Positions 34,715 to 43,468 of a DNA stretch of 64,000 nucleotides are shown here, piece after piece. Below the pieces are notes generated by a model that worked only from the letters and a program-made list of their open reading frames with translations, was not told the DNA's origin and ran no database searches. Position 1 is the stretch's first letter; each line of letters opens with the position of its first letter. The stretch is from an uncultured Alistipes sp. (GTDB taxonomy: Bacteria > Bacteroidota > Bacteroidia > Bacteroidales > Rikenellaceae), in NCBI GenBank assembly GCA_900769445.1, contig CAAGGR010000025.1:13157-77156 (forward strand), written 5' to 3'. The position numbers and the translations under genes are program-made.

Positions 34715-34790
34715 TGGTGAATCCGCCGGGGCTCGAACCCGGGACCCCAACATTAAAAGTGTTGTGCTCTACCTGCTGAGCTACGGATTC
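34715..34790 (-). tRNA. tRNA-Lys (TTT)
   Basis: 76 bases with CCA encoded. Acceptor GAATCCG/CGGATTC, anticodon stem CAACA/TGTTG with loop CTTTTAA (anticodon TTT), T stem CCGGG/CCCGG with loop TTCGAGC. Confidence 0.95.
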
Positions 34791-34817
34791 TCCAAATGCT
34801 AATACCCATTAGCGGGT

Positions 34818-34849
34818 GCAAAGATAAGCATTATTTTTAGATTACCAAA
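34818..34849 (-). promoter_or_regulatory. Promoter of tRNA-Lys
   Basis: TTTG (34849-34846), 19-base spacer, TATCTTTGC (34826-34818), then ACCCGC. Full consensus. Confidence 0.8.
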
Positions 34850-34872
34850 ATAGTGGGGATGAAATATTTTTG

Positions 34873-34880
34873 TATCTTTA
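34873..34880 (+). promoter_or_regulatory. Possible -7 box of the WYL regulator gene
   Basis: TATCTTTA differs from TAnnTTTG at the last base; 36 bases before the start codon. Confidence 0.4.
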
Positions 34881-34915
34881 CGAAAAATTAGATTAACATA
34901 TAGATAATCCTATAT

Positions 34916-35848
34916 ATGGATCAGCCCAAGATTGAACGCCTGCTGAGGCTTATGAAGCTGATGACAGGCAATGTGAACTATACCGTGAGCGACCTTGCCG
35001 AGAGGTTGGACACCTCATATCGTTCGATATATCGTTATATCGAGACCTTCAAGGATGCAGGCTTTGTGGTGCAGAAGTTAGATGGTGGTGTCTACAAACT
35101 TGGCAAGGAGAGTCCGCAGTTTAAGGATATATCGCAGCTTGTCCATTTCACCGACGAGGAGGCGCATATTGTAAACCAACTTATTGAGGGTCTTGATGAT
35201 ACGAATGTGCTTAAGCAGAACCTGCGCAAGAAGCTCTGTTCGGTATATAATTGTACATCTATGGCTTCGAGTGTTGTGCGCGGTGCTAATGCCTCAAATG
35301 TAAATTGCTTGGTGGATGCTATTGAGCGTCGCTGTCAGGTGGTGTTGCACGACTATGCCTCGTCGCATACGGGCAACCGTCGCGATAGGGTAGTTGAGCC
35401 TTTTGGCTTTACCACGAACTATGTTCAGGTGTGGTGCTACGAGCCTGAGAGCGGTATGAATAAGCTCTTCAAAACCTCGCGTATTGGCTCTGTGGAGGTG
35501 TTGGATATGGAGTGGCAATACGCAGATAAGCATCAGGAGGGCTATATCGATATCTTTCGTATGACGGGCTTTGAGCAGCTGGATGTTAAGCTACGCCTCG
35601 GTATGCTCTCGCGCAACCTGCTTATCGAGGAGTACCCACTCTCGGAGCGCGATATTGTGCAGATTGATGACTCATCGTGGCTTCTTGATACCAAGGTCTG
35701 CAACTACCGCGGTATAGGTCGTTTTGTTATGGGTCTTATGGATGATATTGAGATTGTGGATAGTCCTGATTTTGAGGAGTATATCGGGGAGCAGATGGAG
35801 ATGATAATAACTAAAACTGAAAAGGGAAAAGTTGTTGAGGGGTTTTAA
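34916..35848 (+). CDS. WYL-domain transcriptional regulator
   Basis: 310 residues. An N-terminal winged HTH_11 domain (IERLLRLMKLMTGNVNYTVSDLAERLDTSYRSIYRYIETFKDAGF shows the helix-turn-helix) is followed by a WYL-type ligand domain at about residues 125-200 (IERRCQVVLHDYASSHTGNRRDRVVEPFGFTTNYVQVWCYE). WYL domains sense nucleotides or oligonucleotides in several defence and DNA-repair regulators. Here no defence genes are adjacent. It diverges from tRNA-Lys. Confidence 0.85.
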   Translation: MDQPKIERLLRLMKLMTGNVNYTVSDLAERLDTSYRSIYRYIETFKDAGFVVQKLDGGVYKLGKESPQFKDISQLVHFTDEEAHIVNQLIEGLDDTNVLKQNLRKKLCSVYNCTSMASSVVRGANASNVNCLVDAIERRCQVVLHDYASSHTGNRRDRVVEPFGFTTNYVQVWCYEPESGMNKLFKTSRIGSVEVLDMEWQYADKHQEGYIDIFRMTGFEQLDVKLRLGMLSRNLLIEEYPLSERDIVQIDDSSWLLDTKVCNYRGIGRFVMGLMDDIEIVDSPDFEEYIGEQMEMIITKTEKGKVVEGF

Positions 35849-36121
35849 GGGAGATTAAGGGTTGTTAAGGGTAAGGAAATAATGAGTAGTGAGTAATTAG
35901 GAATTAGTAATAGTTAAAAGTCTGCGACTTTTTTGAGTTTTGATACACTTCTTAAGCTTCCTAATTTCCTATCAATTAAAAGCTTGTGCTGTCGCTCTAT
36001 AGGAATGAAACTACCCTGAAGGCGAACAAGACAATGGTTAGTTCTATACTCTATTATATGATTAGGGCAGACTAAGTTGATTTTTAGTCTGCCCCTGTTA
36101 CTACTATGAAATAGATTGCTA
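35849..36121. other. Gene-free stretch
   Basis: I see no supported gene. It holds an AT-rich remnant with short direct repeats (TTAAGG) near 35850-35870 and no clear terminator. Confidence 0.5.
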
Positions 36122-36403
36122 CTACTGGCAAGCAGCGCTAAGGTCAGCGAAGAGACCTGCGAAGCTCTCAGCCATATCACGACGCAATGCAGCGTAGTGC
36201 TTTCTTGTGAGTGAGCGGTTCTTAGGCTCTGCAGGGTTGTTAGCCTTGTGGTAGAGTGCGTTGCGCAACTCAACACCCTTAGACATAAGCTCAACAATCT
36301 GCTCCTCCTTGTTTGGCTGTACGAAAATTGCCATGTGGCAATCGAATGCGAACTCCTCCAAGCGGTAGTCAATCTCCTTCTTCAAAAATCTTAGATTTGC
36401 CAT
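36122..36403 (-). CDS. Conserved small protein, unknown function
   Basis: 93 residues, MANLRFLKKEIDYRLEEFAF.., predicted all-helical and charged, without signal peptide or membrane segment, so cytosolic. It has a full promoter (TTTG-N20-TATCTTTGC) and sensible codon use, supporting a real gene. I do not recognise a named family; similar short helical proteins are common in Bacteroidales. Confidence 0.75.
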   Translation of the reverse strand: MANLRFLKKEIDYRLEEFAFDCHMAIFVQPNKEEQIVELMSKGVELRNALYHKANNPAEPKNRSLTRKHYAALRRDMAESFAGLFADLSAACQ

Positions 36404-36433
36404 AATATTTTGCGTTAAAAAAATTTGCTAAAC

Positions 36434-36466
36434 GCAAAGATAATATATTCAAATCGTATTTGCAAA
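36434..36466 (-). promoter_or_regulatory. Promoter of the 93-residue protein gene
   Basis: TTTG (36466-36463), 20-base spacer, TATCTTTGC (36442-36434). Confidence 0.75.
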
Positions 36467-36481
36467 TAATTATTCAACTTT

Positions 36482-37378
36482 CTACTGGCACGATGTTGGA
36501 CAGCAACACTCTGAGGATGCTCCGCAGTCGATTATCACGCCATCCCACTCGTTAAGTATTATCATCTTGCGGTTGTGGCGCTTGCCGTGATGGCGCTTAT
36601 CTTTGTGGTCTGGTCTGTCGTAGTGCTTATGATGCTTTTGTGGCTTCTCATCCACGATAAACTCCTCTACAATAACTATGTCGGCTGGTGCGCTCGATGT
36701 AGGCATATACTCGCGCTTGTCGGTAATCTGATCCTTGGTGTAGGCGATGGTTACCGTAGCCTTGCGCATATCGGGCAGAACATCGCTCTTAAGCCAACTC
36801 CACGCCCTGTTTTCGCGCTTGAGCTTGTGGTCTATGGTCATTGGCTCCTCGTTGGAATTCACTATGCGCACAAGGTCGTTACGATTGTTTAACGATGAAT
36901 GTTCTATGGCATCTGTTGTTGCGCTCCAAGGCTCTACTTGCGACGATATGGCAATGTTGTAATCGGCTAAACCGTAGCGTTTTGCGAGCATTGTGCTTAG
37001 TTCCTTAGCTCGCTCCTGAGCCAATGTGCTGTTGAATTTTGTTGTGCCATCTGGCGATGCGTAGCCCGTAACCGAAATCTTTGAGATGTGGACTAAGGAG
37101 TCCTTTTTTATCTCGTTAAAGAAGCTATCCAAGCGCGCCAAAACCTCGCTGTTATCCTCAAAGCCAACTACCGCATTTGCCGAGTTTATGGCGTAGTGAA
37201 TCTCATAATTAGCATTGTGAGTCGTGCCATCTGTAACGACATATCGGCGCACAATATAGTCGCCATCGCGCCACTCTGCTGTCATCTTGCGCGCTCCCTG
37301 CTGAGCGAATGTGTCTGTACTTATTAGTGCTAAAATAGCTGTAATACAGATAGTTCCAAGTTTAAGAAATCTTCTCAT
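36482..37378 (-). CDS. OmpA-like domain protein with His- and Cys-rich tail
   Basis: 298 residues from MRRFLKLGTICITAILALIS; the signal peptide ends near STDTFAQQ. Residues about 75-190 resemble an OmpA/MotB-type domain (VHISKISVTGYASPDGT, NSTLAQERAKELSTMLAKRY, NNRNDLVRIV). The tail is odd: a His/Lys/Arg/Asp-rich stretch (KPQKHHKHYDRPDHKDKRHH) followed by a C-terminal cysteine cluster CGASSECCCPTSCQ. The longer frame to 37474 adds a non-signal leader and is rejected. Confidence 0.8.
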   Translation of the reverse strand: MRRFLKLGTICITAILALISTDTFAQQGARKMTAEWRDGDYIVRRYVVTDGTTHNANYEIHYAINSANAVVGFEDNSEVLARLDSFFNEIKKDSLVHISKISVTGYASPDGTTKFNSTLAQERAKELSTMLAKRYGLADYNIAISSQVEPWSATTDAIEHSSLNNRNDLVRIVNSNEEPMTIDHKLKRENRAWSWLKSDVLPDMRKATVTIAYTKDQITDKREYMPTSSAPADIVIVEEFIVDEKPQKHHKHYDRPDHKDKRHHGKRHNRKMIILNEWDGVIIDCGASSECCCPTSCQ

Positions 37379-37479
37379 AATCGTAAAATTTTTGGTTTGT
37401 ATTGGATGCATACCAAGAATTATACCAACGGAGAAGTTGTGTGGAGATTCTGGGGAAATCCCCATTATACCCAAAATAA

Positions 37480-37510
37480 AACGATGCCGAGACTATCTCC
37501 CGACATCGTT
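37480..37510 (-). terminator. Terminator of the DUF4301 gene
   Basis: On the minus strand AACGATGTCGGGAGA pairs with TCTCGGCATCGTT (G-U tolerated), then TTTTATTTT. Confidence 0.8.
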
Positions 37511-37542
37511 CAAAAAGTATTACTCTTTTAATTACTAATTAG

Positions 37543-38976
37543 TTACTGGTGTTCTGGGCGGAGCAAATCCTGAACGACCTTCACTGGTGAGAATGTCGAG
37601 ATTGGTACCTCCACAAAGATTGTATTCCAGTTTGCCATTGCACCGTTCCAGAGGCCTGGAAGCTCCTGAGCGCGTAGCTCTCTGCCACCAGCCGACTTCG
37701 ATGAGATAAAGCCCGTCTTTGGGTCGGTGTAGAGTTTGAGGTTATACTTAGTGCCATCGTAGCGCTTAACACCACATACAAGGTCTACAGGGTTGAAGTG
37801 TGTAGCCTCCTTCATAAGGTGCATATCCTCTTTTGCTATCTGGCTCGACTCGGCAATCTGCAACTGCTCGTGACCCTTCTCGTCGCCAACCCAGAATGGG
37901 CCACCACCAGGCTCACCCTCATTCTTAACCATACCGCAGACGCGGATAGGGCGGTCGAGAGACTCCACAATAAGCTCGCGCGATGCATCCTTAGGAAGCT
38001 TGCAGCATAACTCCTCGCAAAGGAATCTCTTCGCCTCGGCATACTTATCTTCGCCATGCTCGATGGCGCGGAGAAGCTCAAAGCTACGCTCCTGCAAGCG
38101 CAACAACTCGCCAGCAAGCACACGCTTATAGGTAATTGTATCTGGCTTGCGCTCGTCGGTGGTTACATTGTCGATATTCTTAACGAAGATAATATCTGCA
38201 TCGAGCTTATCGAGGTTGTCAATCAAGGCACCATGACCTGCAGGACGGAATAGTAGTGTGCCATCCTCATTGCGGAATGGGGTGTTGTCGGGGTTTACTG
38301 CAATGGTATCTGTTGCAGGACTCTGCTCCGAGAACGATACATCGTACTTGATGCCATACTTCTTCTCGTAGTAGCTCTGGCGCTCCTCGAGTAGCGCCAA
38401 GAAACCAGCTTTATGCTCTGGCGATACGGTGAAGTGTATCGCTGCGCGCTCGCCATCCGATGCGTATAGCGCAGCCTCCACAAGATGCTCCTCGACAGGC
38501 TTACGCGCCCCCTCCTTGTATGCATGGAAGGTTACTAAACCCTTGGGCTTTGAGCCGTAGCCAAGTCCATCGATAATGATATTGCGCACAACATCCTTGT
38601 CATCAATCTGAGGCTTTAGATACTTTGCTAACTCGGCAAAGAAGGCGAACTTCTCGAGGTTTGTGATAAGCTTGTCGATGCCAGGAGTGCGCTTGTCGTC
38701 GTTTACATACTCAAACAACTCCTTGAACATACGTGTTGCAGCACCTGATGCTGGCACGAACTTGATGGTCTTAATCTCCTTAGCGCGGCTCTTATATAGC
38801 TCCTCGGCTTGATGTAGCTCCTCCTCGCTAAGCTGACGTACGCCGTCGCCTCCCGAGGCAGCGCGCACAACAGGAAGTGAAGGGAAACCGTTTCGGAAAT
38901 TATCAATCTGCTTCTCCACCTCGGCAACGCTAAGACCGCGAGCCTCAATTTGTGAAATGTCGTTGCTTGTAAACAT
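37543..38976 (-). CDS. DUF4301 protein (nucleotidyltransferase-like)
   Basis: 477 residues, full length for the family. The N-terminal block IKFVPASGAATRMFKEL resembles the glycine-rich nucleotide loop of UDP-sugar pyrophosphorylases, and LLFRPAGHGALIDNLDKLDADIIFVKNIDN resembles their sugar-binding loop. The reaction is not established; a sugar-nucleotide role is inference. No signal peptide, so cytosolic. Single-gene unit with its own terminator. Confidence 0.85.
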   Translation of the reverse strand: MFTSNDISQIEARGLSVAEVEKQIDNFRNGFPSLPVVRAASGGDGVRQLSEEELHQAEELYKSRAKEIKTIKFVPASGAATRMFKELFEYVNDDKRTPGIDKLITNLEKFAFFAELAKYLKPQIDDKDVVRNIIIDGLGYGSKPKGLVTFHAYKEGARKPVEEHLVEAALYASDGERAAIHFTVSPEHKAGFLALLEERQSYYEKKYGIKYDVSFSEQSPATDTIAVNPDNTPFRNEDGTLLFRPAGHGALIDNLDKLDADIIFVKNIDNVTTDERKPDTITYKRVLAGELLRLQERSFELLRAIEHGEDKYAEAKRFLCEELCCKLPKDASRELIVESLDRPIRVCGMVKNEGEPGGGPFWVGDEKGHEQLQIAESSQIAKEDMHLMKEATHFNPVDLVCGVKRYDGTKYNLKLYTDPKTGFISSKSAGGRELRAQELPGLWNGAMANWNTIFVEVPISTFSPVKVVQDLLRPEHQ

Positions 38977-39073
38977 AGCTGTATAGGTCTAAAAATTAGT
39001 AAATTCAACACATTATACCCATCTATAGGCGTAATAATGTATGAATTAGTCCCCAAATTTAGCAAAAATTTTT

Positions 39074-39082
39074 TAACTTTGC
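39074..39082 (+). promoter_or_regulatory. -7 box of the murB operon (leaderless start)
   Basis: TAACTTTGC ends three bases before the murB ATG at 39086, the same spacing as at 5303/5299. Confidence 0.65.
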
Positions 39083-39085
39083 ACT

Positions 39086-40099
39086 ATGAAACGGATATAC
39101 AATAACATAAATCTTGCCAATCGTAATAGTTTTGGCGTGGTGGAGAGTGCCGCTACGCTTGTGGAATTTGACACCGTCGACGATTTGAGGGAGTATTTTA
39201 CAGCCGAGAAACCAAAGACTTGGTATGTGCTTGGTGCGGGTAACAACACCCTCTTTACAAAGTTTTATGATGGTGTTATCGTTGTGCCTAAAAGTGGCGC
39301 GCGCACAATACTTAGCGACGATGGCCAGAGTGTAGATATCCGTGTCGAGGCTGCGCACGACTGGGATGAGTTGGTGGCGTGGAGCGTCGAGCAGGGATTG
39401 TGGGGTATAGAGAATTTGTCCTCGATACCAAGTTCTGTTGGTGCTGCGCCAGTGCAGAATATTGGAGCATATGGCGCTGAGGCTAAGGATGCAATTACCG
39501 TAGTGGAGTACTTCGATACTCGTACTATGGAGGTTGTGCGCCTAAGCAACGAGGAGTGCCGTTTCGCATATCGTGAGAGCATCTTTAAGCAGGAGCTAAA
39601 GGGGGTAGCTATAATCCTTGCCGTGGAGTTTCGATTGTCGCGTACGCCACGCCCAAATCTCGGTTATGGCGATGTCGTTAAGGAGGTTGAGGCTCGTGGT
39701 GGTGCTACGCTTGCCAATATCCGCGATGCTATATGTGCTATTCGCAGTAGCAAGCTCCCCGATCCAAAGGTGCTTGGTAATGCTGGTAGCTTCTTTAAGA
39801 ATCCTATCGTGGAGCGCGAGGTGGCAGAGAAGCTTTTGGCGCGCTATGCCGATATGCCACACTACCCAGTTGCGGGCGACGATACAAAGGTAAAGCTCGC
39901 TGCAGGTTGGCTTATCGATAAGTCGGGCTTGAAGGGTTATCGCAATAACTGTGTCGGCGTTCATGAGCGTCAGGCGTTGGTGCTTGTTAACTATGGCGGT
40001 GCTACTGGTGGCGATGTGATAGCTTTGGCAGAGTATGTGTGCAGTGAGGTGAAGAGGAGTTTCGGAGTGGAGATATCGCCCGAAGTAAACATTTTGTAG
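39086..40099 (+). CDS. murB: UDP-N-acetylenolpyruvoylglucosamine reductase
   Basis: 337 residues, type I MurB. FAD-binding LGAGNNTLF, GAAPVQNIGAYGAEAKD, the catalytic Arg region FAYRESIFK, catalytic Ser in GNAGSFFKNP, and the C-terminal Glu in SPEVNIL. Second step of peptidoglycan precursor synthesis in the cytosol. The predicted mRNA starts about one base before the ATG. First gene of murB-tilS-holA-aminotransferase-like. Confidence 0.97.
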   Translation: MKRIYNNINLANRNSFGVVESAATLVEFDTVDDLREYFTAEKPKTWYVLGAGNNTLFTKFYDGVIVVPKSGARTILSDDGQSVDIRVEAAHDWDELVAWSVEQGLWGIENLSSIPSSVGAAPVQNIGAYGAEAKDAITVVEYFDTRTMEVVRLSNEECRFAYRESIFKQELKGVAIILAVEFRLSRTPRPNLGYGDVVKEVEARGGATLANIRDAICAIRSSKLPDPKVLGNAGSFFKNPIVEREVAEKLLARYADMPHYPVAGDDTKVKLAAGWLIDKSGLKGYRNNCVGVHERQALVLVNYGGATGGDVIALAEYVCSEVKRSFGVEISPEVNIL

Positions 40100-40102
40100 T
40101 AT

Positions 40103-41446
40103 ATGTTTTTGCTTGATGGTTTTGAAAAATATATAGAGGAGAACGAACTCTTTACGCATAACGATAAGTTGCTACTTGCCGTCTCTGGAGGTGTCGACTC
40201 GATGGTGATGATGGCGTTGATGTCGGCCACGGGATATAAGTTCGGCGTGGCGCATTGTAACTTCCAACTTCGTGGTGCTGAGAGTGATGAGGATGAGCGT
40301 CTTGTTGAGCGCGAGGCAAAGCGTCTTGGCGTGGAGTTCTACAACAAGCGCTTCGATACCACTGCAGAGATGGAGCGCACGGGAGAGTCTATGGAGATGG
40401 CGGCACGACGTATTAGGTATCAGTGGTTTAGGGAGTTGTGTGATGAGCATGGCTACTCGGCAATTGCCATTGCCCACCATAGCAACGACTCAATCGAGAC
40501 CTTCTTTATAAATATGCTTCGTGGCACGGGCTTGCGAGGTTTGACGGGTATAACGACACAGGTGGGTCGTGTGGTGCGACCTATGATGTTTGCTACGCGC
40601 AAGGATATTCATGACTACGCTGTAGCGCATCGTATTCCATTTAGAGAGGATTCGTCAAATCGCTCTACGAAGTATCTAAGAAATAAGGTGCGCATCGGTC
40701 TTGTGCCAATGCTTAAGGAGATTAATCCGCAGTTTACAACCATTATGCGTCGCAATATTGCGCGCCTTAGTCAGGCGCAGGACTTTATCACTTCGGCAAT
40801 AGGTATTGTAAAGAACGAGGTACTCGAGCATAATGGCGATATACACACGTTGAGGGTGGGTAATATTCGCCCTACGTTGCCACGCAACTATGTGATATAT
40901 GAGATTCTAAACTCGGAGTATGGCTTTAAGGGTGATGTGGTTGATGCGCTCTGCCATGCGTTGGATAGCGATGCTACGGGTCGCAGATTTTATTCGCGTG
41001 AGTGGGTTGCGGTGGTAGATCGTGGCAATGTGGTTGTTGCCCCTATTGCGGAGGAGGATAGTTGCGAGTGTGTTGTTGAGAGGGGTGCTGTCCGCTCATA
41101 TATAGGTGGCTCGGTGCTGTATTATGAGTATTGCGACATAGACTTTATAGATACCCTCGATCAGGGTGATAATGTCGCGCTGTTGGATGCCGATAAGCTA
41201 AAGTTTCCGCTTAGGGTGCGTCGTTGGCAGGAGGGCGATTGGTTCGTGCCTTTTGGAATGTCGGGTCGCAAGAAACTTAGCGACTATCTTATCGATAAGA
41301 AGGTCTCTATGGCGGAGAAATCGCGCCAGTTTGTATTGCTCTCGGGCGATGATATCGTGTGGGTTATAGGTCGCAGGTTGGATGACCGCTATGCTATCAC
41401 ACGCAAGACCGAGAATGTATTGAAGGTTATCCGTTATACACTATAA
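40103..41446 (+). CDS. tilS: tRNA(Ile)-lysidine synthase
   Basis: 447 residues. PP-loop SGGVDSMVMMAL near residue 29, then the TilS block IAIAHHSNDSIETFFINMLRGTGLRGLTG and a C-terminal TilS domain (LRVRRWQEGDWFVPFGMSGRKKLSDYLIDKKV). It modifies C34 of tRNA-Ile(CAT) with lysine. It starts three bases after murB. Confidence 0.97.
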   Translation: MFLLDGFEKYIEENELFTHNDKLLLAVSGGVDSMVMMALMSATGYKFGVAHCNFQLRGAESDEDERLVEREAKRLGVEFYNKRFDTTAEMERTGESMEMAARRIRYQWFRELCDEHGYSAIAIAHHSNDSIETFFINMLRGTGLRGLTGITTQVGRVVRPMMFATRKDIHDYAVAHRIPFREDSSNRSTKYLRNKVRIGLVPMLKEINPQFTTIMRRNIARLSQAQDFITSAIGIVKNEVLEHNGDIHTLRVGNIRPTLPRNYVIYEILNSEYGFKGDVVDALCHALDSDATGRRFYSREWVAVVDRGNVVVAPIAEEDSCECVVERGAVRSYIGGSVLYYEYCDIDFIDTLDQGDNVALLDADKLKFPLRVRRWQEGDWFVPFGMSGRKKLSDYLIDKKVSMAEKSRQFVLLSGDDIVWVIGRRLDDRYAITRKTENVLKVIRYTL

Positions 41447-41458
41447 CACAACAATAGA

Positions 41459-42544
41459 TTGTTTATGGCAAAGAGTGCAAAGTTTAGTGAGGCTTTAGCA
41501 AGCTACAATACGATAATGAAGGATATCGCGGAGCGTCGCTTTGCGCCTATATATCTCTTGTCGGGAGACGAGGGCTACTTTATCGATACTATTGCTGATT
41601 GTCTTGCCAACACTATCCTTAATGAGGCAGAGCGCTCGTTCAATCAAGTTGTTGTCTATGGCGCGGATAGCGATACGGGTAAGATTGTGATGCTGTGTCG
41701 TCAGTTGCCAATGATGGGTTCTTATCAAGTTGTCATCGTGCGTGAGGCGCAGCAGTTAACAAAAATTGAGAATTTGGTGCATTATACCTCGTCGCCACAA
41801 TCTACCACCATACTTGTCCTATGCTACAAGAATAAGGAGCAGGGAAAGGGTATAGATAAGCGTACAGCCTTCTACAAGAGCTGTGTTAAGGCGGGCTGTG
41901 TGTTTGAGTCGGTGCGCCCACGCGAATATGAGATAGATCAGTGGCTATCATCCTATATAGCATCATGTGGGCTAAATATGCAGCCAAAGGCTATGGCGAT
42001 GCTTAAGGAGCATGTCGGCATGGATATCTCGCGCATCGTAACGGAGATTGATAAGCTTAAGGTCTCGATGGCGGTTGATGATAAGGTTGTAACAGACAAC
42101 CATATTGAGCAGTTTATCGGTATCTCAAAGGAGTTTAATGGCTTCGAGCTTAATGATGCTGTGATGAAGCGCGATGTGGCTCGTGCAATGCGCATCGCTG
42201 AACACTTTGCACATAACCCTAAGAGCTATCCTATTACGCAGACTATAATGTTGCTCTTTGGTCAGTTCCAGCAACTATTCTTGCTAAACTATCATATGTG
42301 GCAGTCGCGCAAGAGGGGTATTCCTCTGCCAAGCGATACGGAACTTATGGTGGGCGTAAGAGCCAATAACCCCTTTGCCCTTAGGGAGTTGAAAGCCAAT
42401 ATTACACGATGGAACGGCCCGCAACTCTTCCGTGTGTTGGGTCTTATTCGTGAGTATGATGCTAAGAGTAAGGGTGTAAATAGTGGTGGCTTGGATGGTG
42501 GTGAACTATTGAAAGAGTTGCTACTAAAGATTTTTATGCAGTAG
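41459..42544 (+). CDS. holA: DNA polymerase III subunit delta
   Basis: 361 residues. HolA signs: FAPIYLLSGDEGYFIDTIADCL, LVHYTSSPQSTTILVLCYKNKE, IDQWLSSYIASCGLNMQPKAMAML, and the C-terminal ALRELKANITRWNGPQLFRVL. Clamp-loader subunit that opens the beta clamp. Met3 (41465, MAKSAKF) may be the real start. Confidence 0.92.
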   Translation: MFMAKSAKFSEALASYNTIMKDIAERRFAPIYLLSGDEGYFIDTIADCLANTILNEAERSFNQVVVYGADSDTGKIVMLCRQLPMMGSYQVVIVREAQQLTKIENLVHYTSSPQSTTILVLCYKNKEQGKGIDKRTAFYKSCVKAGCVFESVRPREYEIDQWLSSYIASCGLNMQPKAMAMLKEHVGMDISRIVTEIDKLKVSMAVDDKVVTDNHIEQFIGISKEFNGFELNDAVMKRDVARAMRIAEHFAHNPKSYPITQTIMLLFGQFQQLFLLNYHMWQSRKRGIPLPSDTELMVGVRANNPFALRELKANITRWNGPQLFRVLGLIREYDAKSKGVNSGGLDGGELLKELLLKIFMQ

Positions 42545-42547
42545 GGT

Positions 42548-43309
42548 ATGAAGTTGCTTGCATGGAGTGATGGTAGGGTGGTCGATGCTAATGAGTTTCG
42601 ACTCACTGCCCCTTTCATCCTACAGCGAATACATACACTCGGATATAGAGCATTTAATGTTGCGCAACACATCCATCTTATGCGCAGCGCCTCGATGGAG
42701 TTGTTTGGTTTTGCCTCGCTATGTCGAAGGGAGGATGCTGAGCGTATCATTGAGCAGCTGACAAAGCTATCGCGCATCTCTCCAACCCTAAGTTGTACTG
42801 TGGCTATGCGCCTAACCTCTCAGGGGGAGTTATCCTTTGAGGTGGAGCAGCCGTCATACTATAGTGGTGCTACGCTTAGTGTTAAGCGCCCAAAGGGTAT
42901 CTTCTTTACCGCGCCATATCCCGAGACTCTTTCGCAAAATTCGGTTACCGTAGCTCTCGATGCGATGTATGATGCCCGTGTGCAAGACAGGGGTGATATG
43001 GCTGTTTTAGTGGATGCGCAGAAGGAGATTATAAGCCGTCCATGGATGCCTATTTTTGCAGTCTTTCACAATGTGGTCTATACCCCTGCGGAGTATGATA
43101 CTGTAGAGTATTGTCTTGTTCGTGATGCAGTTAAAAGTGCTGGTATAGAACTCGTTGTTCGACCTATACCTATGGAGTCGTTACTTCGTATGGATGAGGT
43201 CTTTGTCGCAGATGTTATGGGTCTAACATCACTATCCTCTATAGAAGATAGTAGGCTCCTATCCGTTGTTGCTATGCACTTAGCAACAAAGATGGAGCCT
43301 AAGTTATAA
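42548..43309 (+). CDS. Class IV aminotransferase-like protein, catalytic Lys not apparent
   Basis: 253 residues. The layout follows class IV PLP aminotransferases (IlvE/PabC): a middle block DMAVLVDAQKEIISRPWMPIFAVFHNVVYTP and a C-terminal block RMDEVFVADVMGLTSL. In active members the PLP Lys lies in a K-x3-N/Y stretch shortly before the middle block; here this region reads TLSQNSVTVALDAMYDARVQ with no Lys. It may be a non-catalytic descendant. It starts three bases after holA and is the last gene of the operon. Confidence 0.65.
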   Translation: MKLLAWSDGRVVDANEFRLTAPFILQRIHTLGYRAFNVAQHIHLMRSASMELFGFASLCRREDAERIIEQLTKLSRISPTLSCTVAMRLTSQGELSFEVEQPSYYSGATLSVKRPKGIFFTAPYPETLSQNSVTVALDAMYDARVQDRGDMAVLVDAQKEIISRPWMPIFAVFHNVVYTPAEYDTVEYCLVRDAVKSAGIELVVRPIPMESLLRMDEVFVADVMGLTSLSSIEDSRLLSVVAMHLATKMEPKL

Positions 43310-43425
43310 GTTGTCTAACAAGGTTACTTCTTCGTTGCACTCGTTCTCAAAATGCTCATTTACGAAAAGTAAACTCCGCTTTTTCGAACTTTGTGCGCCT
43401 AAAATTAACTCTTGTTATACAACTT
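43308..43425. repeat. REP-like element inside a split terminator-like hairpin, copy 1
   Basis: AAGTTGTCTAACAAG (43308-43322) pairs with 43411-43425 with one mismatch. Between the arms is the dispersed palindrome (43343-43389) with core ATGCTCATTTACG and AGTAAACTCCGC, bounded by GTTC/GAAC. Other copies: 55751, 60301 and 60438. Confidence 0.8.
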
Positions 43426-43468
43426 CTATGGAGACGTGCTAATTGAAATAGCTTTTTCTGGTTGTTTC

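Noticed and set aside
35914..36372. 152-residue minus-strand frame
   Set aside because: It overlaps the better supported 93-residue gene in another frame and has a composition typical of chance frames.
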